A stretch of DNA of 64,000 bases, from NCBI RefSeq assembly GCF_008000815.1, contig NZ_CP042806.1:5704001-5768000 (forward strand). Direction: 5' to 3'. Position numbers and translations under genes: made by a program. Positions within the stretch are counted from its first letter, which is position 1, and each line of letters starts with the position of its first letter. The DNA is from Terriglobus albidus. GTDB lineage: Bacteria; Acidobacteriota; Terriglobia; Terriglobales; Acidobacteriaceae. The notes under the pieces are model-generated. The model was not told the origin of the DNA and made no database searches. It saw only the letters and a list, made by a program, of their open reading frames with translations. Positions 33,960 through 42,931 of this stretch are shown in pieces.

Positions 33960-36842
33960 CTACATCCCATTCTCGTTCTCGATGCGCAGGGTCACCAGTT
34001 CCCATCCGCCAACAGGAATCTCCCCTTCCAGGACATCGAGCTTATCCTCTGCCAGATTGCTCTTCCAGCACTTGCCGGTAACAGCGGATGGCCACACCAG
34101 CTTCGCTTTGCTCTCCTGGCCCGAAGCTCCGAATAAGCGCAGGATCCATGCCTTTCCATCTTCACTCGGCTTTGAAGTGAGCACCAGAACATCGGAAGGT
34201 TCAATACGTGGTAGCGGTTGGGGTTTCGTTACGGCTGCACTTCCCTGGCGAACAACAAGAGGCTCAGACAAGCCGATGGCGAGCCTGCTTGCAGCGGCGA
34301 AATCGCGTTTGCGATGCGGCCGCAGCGCGTAGCGGAAGGTCACTGGCCCTTCCTGGTAGGCGCGATAGTTGGTTCCCCAATGGTTGTTCATCACCCAGGA
34401 GAAGAAGGTCTGCGACGGTTCAATCTGCTTTCGCCAGACGGTTGGATCGCGTTGCGAACCGAGCATGGTTGCGCTGATCTCACCCACTTCAATCAGCGGG
34501 GCATCCTGCGTCACCCACGTCACTCCGGATTCCTCGTTGGAGACATCGACCCAACGTCCGACCGGCAGCCAGTTCTTACACGAACCCGGCAGTTGATCCT
34601 TCTCCGGCTGCATCGCGCCGAGAGGAATATCAACCATCATCGTGCCGTTGGGAACAGCAAAGGGAAAGGCAAACTGAACGCTTTCCTTGGAGCCGCGCTG
34701 CGCGAACTCATCGCCGGGTCCGCCCACTCCGGGATGAGGATTCAGGGGAGCCTGCAGCTTGTCGACTGTATTGGCAATTTCCACGTAATCCATACCGGCC
34801 ACGAGACGAAGACGGCGAGTCAGGCTCTTACAACCTGGGGCCGATGCCTCGATGCGGAGAGAAACGAGTAACGAGCCACTCTCTTCCATGACGACCTTGG
34901 CCGAACCGCTGGACTGTAGGTGATCGATATCTTTCCCGTTGAGAAGGAGAAACTGATTGACCGCGTGCTTCCCCGTTTTGGCGGCGAGGTTCTGCGGTGT
35001 TCCATGCAGACGAAGATCGACGATGTCTCCGCTGGCGGGATCAACTGCAACATCAATCACCCCATTCGACAGCCGATGATTCGCATACGTGACAGGGCTG
35101 CGATGACTGTACGGCTTCTGATGCGAGACCTTGTAGCGGCGCGAGCCAAATGCCGGAAGATCGGTAACCAGCACGGCAAGCTCACCCGAGCTTAGCCGTT
35201 GCGAGGCAACCGGCCTTCCCTGCTCGTCTGCAACGTGGTCTCCTGCCGCGGAGAGCTCGCGCGAAAGATAGATGACTTCGGTGCGATTCCAGGAGCTGGC
35301 ATTCCAGACTTCGATCGTGCCGGTTACAGAGCCGTCACCAGACGCCTTCCGCAGCAGCTCTTCCGAATGCTTCTCCGCATCGACAGCAAACGCGCGTTTC
35401 ACCTCCCACTGTTTCCTGACGAAGCTGTTCTCCGAGTCGGAGACGCTGTTCCACGCTCCCCAGGTGTGTTCGGAGTAGAGCAGGACATTGCGCCATGCCT
35501 CGGCATAGTCTGCAGCGTTATAGGCCTTTGGATTAAGAAGCGCAGTAAGTGCTGCAGCCTCGCTGATACGGTCGGCGGCATTCCTGCTCATCGCTGTCTC
35601 CAGCGCCGAGGAACCCGCTCCGTCCTCCCAATAAGGCGTCAGATCGCCGCGATGCTGCGGTAGCTGGCTGCCATAACGTCGCTCCATCGCAGCAAAGGCG
35701 GTGCTGGTGGAAGCGATGGAGAAGCGCGGCCACTCATAGGTTGTATTCCAGTTCCTGATCCAGTCGCTGAGCTCAGGGTCGGGCTCGGCGTTATCGCCAT
35801 GTCCGGACCAGCGGATATAGGAGAGGTCATAGGGATACTGCACCTCATCCATGCGATCCTGGTACTTGGCCACCAGGTCATCGCCAAGCTTCATCACGTG
35901 CGATAGGGCATATCCCGTCCACGGCACCCAGAAGAGAACCTTTTCTTTTCCTGAGGGCGAGATCCACCAGAAGGGCTTATCCTGCCAGGCCATCATGAAG
36001 GCGCCAATGCGATCGAAGAAGTTAGGTGCAGCGGAGAAGTAGCGGATCCCCGCATGCGCCATCGCCGTCACGGTTCCCCACGAGAAGCCGGGAACATCGC
36101 TCATCATGGCGGAGTCGACCTTCACGCCGCACGTCCTGCCCAGCTCTCCGGAATAACGGAAGAGCTGCAACAGCTCTTCCGGCCGGCACAGCCCGGTCAG
36201 CTCGTTGGCATACGAGCCGTTGATTGCAATCCAGCCCTTTTGCACCGCTTCAATCAGCGCGCGGCGATCTGCCTCGGGACGGCGCTTCCTATAGAGATCG
36301 GTTCCCCACAGCGCTTCGAGATTCCAGACGAACCGCGCGCCCTCCGGATAGGCTGCAGACTTCCGCGCAAGCTCAATCCCCTTCAGGATGTTCTGGATTT
36401 GTTTCTCTTCGACATCTGCCTGCAGATCCGTATAGCCAAGATCGTGATGTGAGTGCGGCAGCACATAGATCAGCATCTTGCGCACCGGCTTGATCTCGAC
36501 CGCTTCCGAGAACTGCCTGCCGTCAAGCTCAACCGTGACGGTGGCGTGCCGCGTCTCATCCACGGCGGGTAGATGAAGATCGAAGCCATTCGGGCCGCTC
36601 TGAAGCGTGCGCCGGTCGATCTCCTTCGCATCGAGACGGGTAATAGCGACGCCTGGCTGGCCAGGATTCTCGATGTTAATACGCAGCGGCTGCATCAATG
36701 CGCCACCATCGCGAACCAGCGCGCGGATAGGCGTTGCCAGCGGCGTCTTGCCCTTCTGCTTCTCCTGCGCAAGCAAGGTGTATGGATGCAGCATCGCACC
36801 CGCAGCTATGGGCAAGCTCTTCAGTAGATCTCTGCGTTTCAT
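33960..36842 (-). CDS. Tat-exported GH38 alpha-mannosidase-like enzyme
   Basis: 960 residues from the ATG at 36842 (GAGGT nine bases upstream; an ATG three codons earlier is also in frame). The N-terminus MKRRDLLKSLPIAAGAM is a twin-arginine signal. The catalytic region has HSHHDLGYTD (zinc-binding His and Asp of GH38), the probable nucleophile Asp in MMSDVPGFSWG, and SEHTWGAW. The C-terminal half is the beta-sandwich of GH38 enzymes. These hydrolyse alpha-mannosides using zinc. Homologues in soil Acidobacteriota occur in polysaccharide degradation, but no other glycan genes are adjacent. Specificity cannot be read from sequence. The gene stands alone. Confidence 0.82.
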   Translation of the reverse strand: MKRRDLLKSLPIAAGAMLHPYTLLAQEKQKGKTPLATPIRALVRDGGALMQPLRINIENPGQPGVAITRLDAKEIDRRTLQSGPNGFDLHLPAVDETRHATVTVELDGRQFSEAVEIKPVRKMLIYVLPHSHHDLGYTDLQADVEEKQIQNILKGIELARKSAAYPEGARFVWNLEALWGTDLYRKRRPEADRRALIEAVQKGWIAINGSYANELTGLCRPEELLQLFRYSGELGRTCGVKVDSAMMSDVPGFSWGTVTAMAHAGIRYFSAAPNFFDRIGAFMMAWQDKPFWWISPSGKEKVLFWVPWTGYALSHVMKLGDDLVAKYQDRMDEVQYPYDLSYIRWSGHGDNAEPDPELSDWIRNWNTTYEWPRFSIASTSTAFAAMERRYGSQLPQHRGDLTPYWEDGAGSSALETAMSRNAADRISEAAALTALLNPKAYNAADYAEAWRNVLLYSEHTWGAWNSVSDSENSFVRKQWEVKRAFAVDAEKHSEELLRKASGDGSVTGTIEVWNASSWNRTEVIYLSRELSAAGDHVADEQGRPVASQRLSSGELAVLVTDLPAFGSRRYKVSHQKPYSHRSPVTYANHRLSNGVIDVAVDPASGDIVDLRLHGTPQNLAAKTGKHAVNQFLLLNGKDIDHLQSSGSAKVVMEESGSLLVSLRIEASAPGCKSLTRRLRLVAGMDYVEIANTVDKLQAPLNPHPGVGGPGDEFAQRGSKESVQFAFPFAVPNGTMMVDIPLGAMQPEKDQLPGSCKNWLPVGRWVDVSNEESGVTWVTQDAPLIEVGEISATMLGSQRDPTVWRKQIEPSQTFFSWVMNNHWGTNYRAYQEGPVTFRYALRPHRKRDFAAASRLAIGLSEPLVVRQGSAAVTKPQPLPRIEPSDVLVLTSKPSEDGKAWILRLFGASGQESKAKLVWPSAVTGKCWKSNLAEDKLDVLEGEIPVGGWELVTLRIENENGM

Positions 36843-36960
36843 CGCGCGCATACCTCGTTACGCATGGTAAATGGCGATGAGGGTGCAGCGGCACGGTCTT
36901 CGGCGCTTTAGAGTGTCTTCGTCGTCATCTCATAAGCGTGCGGGAAGCGCCAAAAGCGCT

Positions 36961-37140
36961 TTGTTTTGCTTAAGGGCACGGCTTCAGCCGTGCCGTAAAA
37001 GAACTACGTGGGAACGCGGCTTTAGCCGCTGAGGGCATAGCCTTTGGTACCTCAGCAATAAAGCCGCCGCCGTAGTAATGTCTGGAACGGGACGGCTGAA
37101 GCCGTCCCCTTAAGCAAGACATTCGCACCTACGGTGCGAA
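36961..37140. repeat. REP-B/A and A/B/C compound repeat
   Basis: TTAAGGGCACGGCTTCAGCCGTGCCG, GCGGCTTTAGCCGCTGAGGGC, a damaged A arm (CCTCAGCAATAAAGCCGCC), GGGACGGCTGAAGCCGTCCCC TTAAG and CACCTACGGTGCGAAG. The rest of 36843-37306 holds no gene, only the hairpin at 37267-37294. Confidence 0.7.
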
Positions 37141-37266
37141 GCTGAGAAGCGCTCTGCACACGCAGTTTCTCTGCAGTACGGCGTGCTCGATCACACGCCC
37201 TAAGCCTGACTCGCGGCCTAGATAAGTAGGCTCGCTTTTCGGATACCAATCCTCAGCACCAACCAT

Positions 37267-37294
37267 CTCTGCGCCGTTTACTCACGGCGCAGAG
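37267..37294. terminator. Hairpin after the DinB-like gene
   Basis: CTCTGCGCCG pairs perfectly with CGGCGCAGAG around an eight-base loop (TTTACTCA), 12 bases beyond the stop of the minus-strand DinB-like gene. No T-run follows in that direction, so it may be a processing or attenuating hairpin and not a true terminator. Confidence 0.45.
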
Positions 37295-37306
37295 AAAGCC
37301 CATCCA

Positions 37307-37846
37307 TTACTTCGACCACGGCGGCACAACATTGTTCATGCGAGCGTAAGCAATCGACTGGCCGAGATGCTCATGCTGATCCGACAGCAATATCATGATC
37401 GCGCTCTGCTTGGTCATATCCCTGCCGAACAGCTTGACCGGTGCGCTCAGATCGCTATCGGAGAGGCCGCTGATGGCCTTCTGCAGATCTGCATAAGAGC
37501 TCTTCAACGCGGCCTGCAGTTTGGCCGGGTCGGTGATCGGCTCCGGTCTGGGGCCTGACGGAGCCGCGGCGCCTGTGATCACGCGGGTCAGCATTCCGTT
37601 TTCCATCACGATCAGATTGAAGACCTCGCCAACCGACCGCACACCTTGACCCGGCTTCCAGTCATACTTACCGGTCATTGCTCCGGCAAGGCCAACGAAC
37701 TTTCCGGAGAGCCGATCTGCGTCCGATGCATATGCGCTCTGGAAACCTGGCTGTGACGCAGCGGTCTGGGCACGGAGACCCGAGGCGGCGAAAACGACTA
37801 GAAGTAAGAGCCCACACGCAAGCGAAGCGATTCTGTTCTGTCTCAT
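37307..37846 (-). CDS. Secreted DinB-family protein
   Basis: 179 residues. Signal peptide IASLACGLLLLVVFAASGLRAQ. The mature part is an all-helical DinB bundle: DADRLSGKFVGLAGAMTGKYDWKPGQGVRSVGEVFNLIVMENGMLTRVI, then ILLSDQHEHLGQSIAYARMNNVVPPWS. Of the three metal His of DinB proteins only the last pair, H158 and H160 (SDQHEHLGQ), is evident; the first His position seems to be replaced (EVFNLIVMEN, where family members read HVANANY). So metal binding is doubtful. Function unknown; periplasmic. Confidence 0.75.
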   Translation of the reverse strand: MRQNRIASLACGLLLLVVFAASGLRAQTAASQPGFQSAYASDADRLSGKFVGLAGAMTGKYDWKPGQGVRSVGEVFNLIVMENGMLTRVITGAAAPSGPRPEPITDPAKLQAALKSSYADLQKAISGLSDSDLSAPVKLFGRDMTKQSAIMILLSDQHEHLGQSIAYARMNNVVPPWSK

Positions 37847-37995
37847 GAATTTGTCCTCTTTCTACCTGCGGCGGTGCAGGCGGTTCGGATTTAACGGCAG
37901 ATGTGCTCGTACGTTGACCGAGAATCATCGGATAAGCGTGAATCCGAATTGTACTCGTAGCGAATGAATTCCCGGAACCGCGCGGCTCGCCCCGC

Positions 37996-38916
37996 TTACT
38001 TCTTCGTACGTCTCGGCGCAATGTCGTTTGCCTGCCGCATGAGGAAGTTCCGAAATGCTCCGACGCTTCCTACGGGCTCAGGCCCGGCTGGGTATGCCAT
38101 CGCAAACCGGCGCGATAGCTTCACGCCTTGAATGCGAGCAAGTTTGACCGTTCCCAGGGACAGTTGATTGCGCACCGCCCATCGCGAGACGATCGTTACA
38201 CCCAGCCCGGCCTCAACCGCGTTGAGCAGACCCTCCGTCGAGTCGAGCTCCATCGAGATCCTCAGATCCTTCAGCTTCAGTCCGGCTGTCGCGAAGGCAT
38301 GCTCGATCACCCGCCTCGACCCGGAGCCATACTCCCGCGTGAGCAGCGGCTGGCCTTTCAGGTCGTCCAGCGAGATCTCATGATCGGCCCACTCGTGCGA
38401 CGCGGGAACCACCAGGACCATGTGGTCCTCCATAAAGGGTTCAATGTGGATGTCTTTGCGCTGTTCCGGACCTTCGATCAGGGCGATCTGTATCTCACGC
38501 GCCAGCAGAGCTTCCAGCATCTGATCCGTGTTTCCGCTGCGAGCGCATACCTTGACCTTGGGATTCATGGCGGTAAATCCCGCGATGAACCTGGGGAGAA
38601 GATATTGGCCGATGGTTTGCGAGGCGCCGATGATGAGCTCACCCGCCTGCTGGCCGTAGGCTTCGGCGACCGCGGCGATCGCCTCGTCGCTCAGCGCCCT
38701 CATCCTCTCGGCGAATGGCAGCAGCGCCTGCCCACCCGGTGTCAGCGAGATGCGACCGCCGCCACGGTCGAACAGCGGAACTCCCAGTTCTTCCTCCAGC
38801 AGCTTGACCTGTTGTGTGACCGCGGGTTGCGTCAGCAGCAGCTCTTCGGCGGCTCGCGTGAAACTCAGGTGCTGGGCTACCGCCCGGAAGACACGGATGC
38901 GAAAGTTATCAATCAC
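37996..38916 (-). CDS. LysR-family transcriptional regulator
   Basis: 306 residues. HTH: FRIRVFRAVAQHLSFTRAAEELLLTQPAVTQQVKLLEEELGVPLFDR. The effector domain has GELIIGASQTIGQYLLPRFIAGFTAMNPKVKV and DSTEGLLNAVEAGLGVTIVSRWAV, the CysB/CbbR-like subclass. The gene is the third of a minus-strand set (FAD oxidoreductase, ClC channel, LysR), starting 47 bases after the ClC stop, so it may be co-transcribed. CbbR-like regulators respond to anions or metabolites such as sulfate, but the specific ligand is unknown. Confidence 0.88.
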   Translation of the reverse strand: MIDNFRIRVFRAVAQHLSFTRAAEELLLTQPAVTQQVKLLEEELGVPLFDRGGGRISLTPGGQALLPFAERMRALSDEAIAAVAEAYGQQAGELIIGASQTIGQYLLPRFIAGFTAMNPKVKVCARSGNTDQMLEALLAREIQIALIEGPEQRKDIHIEPFMEDHMVLVVPASHEWADHEISLDDLKGQPLLTREYGSGSRRVIEHAFATAGLKLKDLRISMELDSTEGLLNAVEAGLGVTIVSRWAVRNQLSLGTVKLARIQGVKLSRRFAMAYPAGPEPVGSVGAFRNFLMRQANDIAPRRTKK

Positions 38917-38963
38917 ACTCTCTCCTCAACGCAAGATAGCGCATGCATCATGCAGCAACTGCG

Positions 38964-40259
38964 TCATGCAGCAACACCTTCTGGTTCCAGCGGATCTGGC
39001 GTCGCAATCGCGTACAGCGAACGCGACGAGAGCCGTCGTGCGATCTCGCAGGCCAGCAAATTGTAGAGCAGCAGCAGTGGAAGCAGATGCCATTGGTCCG
39101 TCAGCTCAACCGCCATCATGGTTGCCATGAAGGGCGCGTGGGTCACCGCCGCAAGAAATGCCGCCAGGCCAATCACCGCAAAGAGGCTCGGCTGGGTAAC
39201 GCCAAACATCTGTCCGGCGATCAGACCGAGGGCAGCGCCCGTGAATAAGGTCGGTGTAAACACTCCGCCGGCGGTACCCGCACCGACGCACACGCCGGTC
39301 GCGATCGTTCTCGCAAGCAGGAGCGTGATGCTCGCCCCCACCAGACCGGAGCCGCTTAGAACCTGAACCAGGGCCATGTCGCCGTTACCCCACACCAGTG
39401 GTGTCATCAGGCTTAGAAGGCCCACCACAAGACCGGCCCACGCCATGGCGAAAGGCCGGTGGCACAGAAAGCAAAGCCCCCGGAAGAACCGGTGGTAGAG
39501 CGGCGCCAGGCATCCCAGTGCAATGGCGAGAAGGACTCCCCACCCAACCTGGCGATCGAGCGTGAAATGGCTGTGAACCGCGAAGATGGGTCCCCCTCCA
39601 AGCAGGGCTCGGCTCACAAGCCAGCCGGAAACGGAGGAGACTGCCAGAGGAGCCGCATCCTCCCATGACCATTCGCCAAGAACCACCTCGAAGGCGAAGA
39701 ACATCCCAGCAATCGGCGCAGAGTAGGCGGCGGCAATGGCTGCCGCAGCGCCGTAGCTGACCTGACGACCGAGCGACGCCCGCCGGACTCCCGATCGTTT
39801 CCCAACCCAGGATGCCGCCGCGGCAGCGAACTGAATCATTGAGCCTTCACGGCCGATCGCAGCGCCTGTGGCCACCGAGAACGCGGAAGAGAGGGTGCGC
39901 CAGAAGGTTGAGGGGAACGGAATCTCTCCATCGCCGAAGCGGACCGCTTCCACGTACTCGTGGAATGGCGCCAGGCGAAGACGCCGCTTCACGAACCACG
40001 CGATTGCTGTTGCCAGCAGCGCTCCCAGAATGGGTGTGACCAGGCGGCGTCCAAACGGAAGTGCCGCGGCAGCCGCCGGCAAAGAGCCTGCATGCTGAGT
40101 GAAGAGCCACTGCAAGCCACGCATCAGCAGACGGACAAGAACGCACGCCAGTCCGCTCACGACACCCAGCACAGCTGCCCATCCCGCTGCGCCCAGAATC
40201 CCCGCAAAGGTGCGGGAGGTGCGTGGTGGGGGTAAACAACAATCGTTCTCTGCGATCAT
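38964..40259 (-). CDS. ClC-family chloride channel/transporter
   Basis: 431 residues, about ten hydrophobic stretches. ClC signatures: TGAAIGREGSMIQFAAA (the GxEGP-type region; its Glu is the gating glutamate), APIAGMFFAFEVVLGEWSWED, and GAGTAGGVFTPTLFTGAALG (GxFxP). It probably exchanges chloride or another halide for protons, or acts as a channel; the first Ser-containing motif (GSGIP) is degenerate near the N-terminus. No CBS domains. The ATG overlaps the stop of the FAD oxidoreductase gene (ATGA), so the two are translationally coupled. Confidence 0.88.
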   Translation of the reverse strand: MIAENDCCLPPPRTSRTFAGILGAAGWAAVLGVVSGLACVLVRLLMRGLQWLFTQHAGSLPAAAAALPFGRRLVTPILGALLATAIAWFVKRRLRLAPFHEYVEAVRFGDGEIPFPSTFWRTLSSAFSVATGAAIGREGSMIQFAAAAASWVGKRSGVRRASLGRQVSYGAAAAIAAAYSAPIAGMFFAFEVVLGEWSWEDAAPLAVSSVSGWLVSRALLGGGPIFAVHSHFTLDRQVGWGVLLAIALGCLAPLYHRFFRGLCFLCHRPFAMAWAGLVVGLLSLMTPLVWGNGDMALVQVLSGSGLVGASITLLLARTIATGVCVGAGTAGGVFTPTLFTGAALGLIAGQMFGVTQPSLFAVIGLAAFLAAVTHAPFMATMMAVELTDQWHLLPLLLLYNLLACEIARRLSSRSLYAIATPDPLEPEGVAA

Positions 40260-41716
40260 GCGACTGCTCCGCGAGACACAAGGACCATCGACTCTGCATT
40301 GACCATCGACTCTGCGTTGTAGAGGGCAGCCGCCTTATGCGGCTCCGCTTCCGGCTGCTGCGTGGCCGTTTGCAGCGTGCAGGCCAGCTCCGCCGCCTGG
40401 GTACGAATCTCGGGAATGGCAATCGACTCCAGCAAGGTTCCCTGGCGGCCGGGCCCCAGACTAAACAGAATAGACGACTCCTGCCCAGCGGCATCGATCA
40501 CGGCTCCTGTCTGCGAAGTGCGAAGGCCACCACCCAGTGGGCCGGCGGCGATGAGCCCCTGCGCGAACAGACTGGTGAGTAGCGGCGAGCCTACCCTCCT
40601 GTAGTTCATGCTGGGGCCGGTGCAGTTGATCACGCGTGCAGTCTCGAAACGCTGATTCCCTTTCGGTGTTCGAATCGTGACGATGGCGCGCTCTCCGTCC
40701 AGCTCGACAGCCTGCAGCCCGCCTTCCCGAACCTGCAGCGTGCCGGCGCGTAACTCGGCCTCGATGATGTCGGCGATCGCCGGAGCCATGCGGTGCCGCA
40801 CCACATCCCACCGCCGCTGCAGATGGCGACGGAAGCGGCGCTGCTCCTCAACCGGAAGAGCGAGCCAGAGTTCATTGGTCGTCTCTCTCAGGCTGTCGAC
40901 CGCTGCGCGCCACTCCGCGCCATTGCGCAAAGCCTGGCGAAATGTACGTAGATAAGACAGGCAGGTGGCCGGAGTACCCCGCGGAATCGCACTTCGCTGC
41001 GTGGCTGCATATGCAGCGTGGCGCTTGGGAAAGATGCCGTGACGTGAGACCGCCGTGATGGTTCCGGTGTGCCCCAGCTCCCGAAGCCGCAACAGCACAT
41101 CCACACCGGTCAATCCGGTTCCGATGAGCGTGATGGGGGCCTGCGGGTCGAGCCCGTCGAAGGTGTCAGCAGCCCATGCATTGTGCCGATAGACACCGGC
41201 CGTCCGCGCCTGCTGCGCGATGCCGGGAAGTGGGGCAGGATCGAAATTGCCCAACGCCAGCACGACGGCTCTCGCTTCCAGGGTTCGGCCATCGTGGCAG
41301 GTCAGTACCGCCCTGTTTCGCGCAAGTTTCAAATCGACCACCCTGGCGCTGAGATGTTCGATTCCAGAGACAGAGGCCAGCAGCGACTGAATGTATCGCC
41401 CAAAGACGGCGCGCGGCGCGAAGGTCATGGGCTCCGCCGTCATGGGCTCCGCCTGCGGATCATGGTTCGCTCGCAGCCAGGTCAGGAAGTGATCGGGCTC
41501 GCTGGGCAACGCGCTGATCTTGCCTGCCGGCACGTTCAACAGATGTCTGTAGCTTGGGGTCGCATAGGCCAGGCCCAGTCCAGGCGACGGGCTGGGATCC
41601 ACCACAACGACGCGAACCTTCGGGTTCTGGCGGATGAGGTGATAGGCCGTGAGAGCTCCACTCACGCCACCACCAATGATTGCGATCGGTGCTGTTGCTG
41701 TCTCGTGCGTATCCAT
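40256..41716 (-). CDS. FAD/NAD(P)-binding oxidoreductase
   Basis: 486 residues. N-terminal dinucleotide fold IAIIGGGVSGALTAYHLI and a second Rossmann motif ITLIGTGLTGVDVLLRL, with YATPSYRHLLNVPAGKI after the first. This is the pattern of the FAD-NAD(P)-binding (NAD_binding_9, HpnW/SidA-like) family. Substrate unknown. Coupled by a four-base overlap to the ClC gene. Two recent in-frame micro-duplications are visible: PMTAEPMT (from repeated CCCATGACG-type units) and AESMVNAESMV near the C-terminus. Cytoplasmic or peripheral membrane. Confidence 0.82.
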   Translation of the reverse strand: MDTHETATAPIAIIGGGVSGALTAYHLIRQNPKVRVVVVDPSPSPGLGLAYATPSYRHLLNVPAGKISALPSEPDHFLTWLRANHDPQAEPMTAEPMTFAPRAVFGRYIQSLLASVSGIEHLSARVVDLKLARNRAVLTCHDGRTLEARAVVLALGNFDPAPLPGIAQQARTAGVYRHNAWAADTFDGLDPQAPITLIGTGLTGVDVLLRLRELGHTGTITAVSRHGIFPKRHAAYAATQRSAIPRGTPATCLSYLRTFRQALRNGAEWRAAVDSLRETTNELWLALPVEEQRRFRRHLQRRWDVVRHRMAPAIADIIEAELRAGTLQVREGGLQAVELDGERAIVTIRTPKGNQRFETARVINCTGPSMNYRRVGSPLLTSLFAQGLIAAGPLGGGLRTSQTGAVIDAAGQESSILFSLGPGRQGTLLESIAIPEIRTQAAELACTLQTATQQPEAEPHKAAALYNAESMVNAESMVLVSRGAVA

Positions 41717-41852
41717 AACTCGACACTAGGCCGAGATCGACGGCATTGGAATTCGCAAATTCTTATGCGGTATAAGCGGGCCGTGATGCCTTGTCGATCT
41801 CTCGGTTGGGAGAGCCTCAGCGGCAGTTGTCCATGTTCCGGAGATGGACCTG

Positions 41853-42460
41853 CCCTCAGCGGCTAAAGCCGCCGTTTTTTCTGCGCTGGTACGGCATGGC
41901 TAAAGCCATGCCCTTAAGCAAAACCATCGCGCAGGCGCGATAGATCACTCGAATGAACAAGTTCATTCGAGTAATTGAAGAGTCTGCCTCACATCCAGGG
42001 GAATCGCTTCTCTGTTCGCGCAACGCGCGAATGCCTTGCTTAAGGGGACGGCTTCACAGGCTGCGGAAAAACTCGATTTTCGAGAAGCGCAAAAAAACGA
42101 TCGCGTCAGAATGACCTATAAGCGATCCGGGGACATTGGGTGATGATTTTCTATCCCCAAATTTGACCCGATTATCCCCTCATATAGAGTTTTTCCGCAG
42201 CCTGTTTAGCCACGCTTCTTTCTGCGTCGGTACGGCATGGCTGAAGCCATGCCCTTAAGCAAGACATTCGCGCCTTGCGCGAACAGAAAAGCGATTCCGT
42301 TGGGTGTGAGGGAGACTTCCTAATAGCCGTCTCTAATCAGCTGAACGGACTTGTTCGTTCGGATGATCTATCGCGCACCGCGCGATTGTCTTGCTTAAGG
42401 GCACGGCTTTCAGCCGTGCCGTATACGGCGCGAAAAGGAATGCGGCTTTAGCCGCTGAGG
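41853..42460. repeat. Cluster of REP-A/B/C arms, with a MITE inside
   Basis: Sequential arms: CCCTCAGCGGCTAAAGCCGCC with a B arm (GGCATGGCTAAAGCCATGCCCTTAAG, 41890-41920), CGAATGAACAAGTTCATTCG, a C arm plus a TTAAGGGGACGGCTTCA half split by a MITE (42057-42204), a B arm (GGCATGGCTGAAGCCATGCC at about 42230), GCGCCTTGCGCGAAC, and a final C/B/A set ending at 42460. It fills the 830-base gap between the FAD gene start and the PadR gene; no ORF is supported. Confidence 0.75.
42057..42204. mobile_element. 148-bp MITE with IS5-like ends
   Basis: Perfect 18-base inverted ends CAGGCTGCGGAAAAACTC. The IS5-type elements in this window end CAGTTTGCGGAAAAAC, so the MITE differs at only three of the first 16 bases. 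It has no ORF. It interrupts a REP-B palindrome (GGACGGCTTCA on the left, TTTAGCCACG on the right); the flanking tetranucleotides are TTCA and TTTA, i.e. near-duplicates. Confidence 0.75.
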
Positions 42461-42547
42461 TCAAATCTATCCCCTGACACGATAGACAACTTCCCTATGA
42501 CCATCACATCTTGACAATCAAAATGTAAAGCTGCCAAGCTTGGTTCT

Positions 42548-42883
42548 ATGACTGAGCAGAATACCGATGTCATCCAGGGCACGCTCGACCTTCTGATCCT
42601 GAAGACACTGAGTCTGGAACCGATGCACGGCTTTGGCATCGCTCGCCGGGTCGAACAGGTTTCGCGCGGAGTCTTCAAGGTGAACCCCGGTTCCCTGCTC
42701 ACGGCGCTACAGCGGCTGGAACGCGCCGGCTGGCTCGATGCGGAGTGGAAGAACACGGAGAACTCGCGCCGCGCCAAGTTCTATACGCTTACGCGCGCGG
42801 GCAGGAAACAGTTGGAGATCGAAGAAGAGGACTGGAACCGGCGATCCTCTGCGGTAGCCAGGCTTCTCCGTCAGGAGGCCTAA
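42548..42883 (+). CDS. PadR-family transcriptional regulator
   Basis: 111 residues. The PadR winged helix is clear: VIQGTLDLLILKTLSLEPMHGFGIARRVEQVSRGVFKVNPGSLLTALQRLERAGWLDAEWKNTENSRRAKFYTLTRAGRKQL. In acidobacteria such genes usually precede a MacB-like permease; here none follows, only an orphan gene on the other strand. So it is an isolated regulator or its target has been lost. TTGACA at 42511 may be its -35 box, but I see no convincing -10. Short CAACTAGC-type tandem copies lie behind the stop. Confidence 0.88.
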   Translation: MTEQNTDVIQGTLDLLILKTLSLEPMHGFGIARRVEQVSRGVFKVNPGSLLTALQRLERAGWLDAEWKNTENSRRAKFYTLTRAGRKQLEIEEEDWNRRSSAVARLLRQEA

Positions 42884-42931
42884 CCCATACTCTGGGTGCC
42901 CAACTAGCAACCAGCAACTAGCAACCGGCAA

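Noticed and set aside
37140-37300. tRNA-like fold
   Set aside because: Only a simple 10-bp hairpin is formed; no TPsiC arm or CCA-compatible acceptor.
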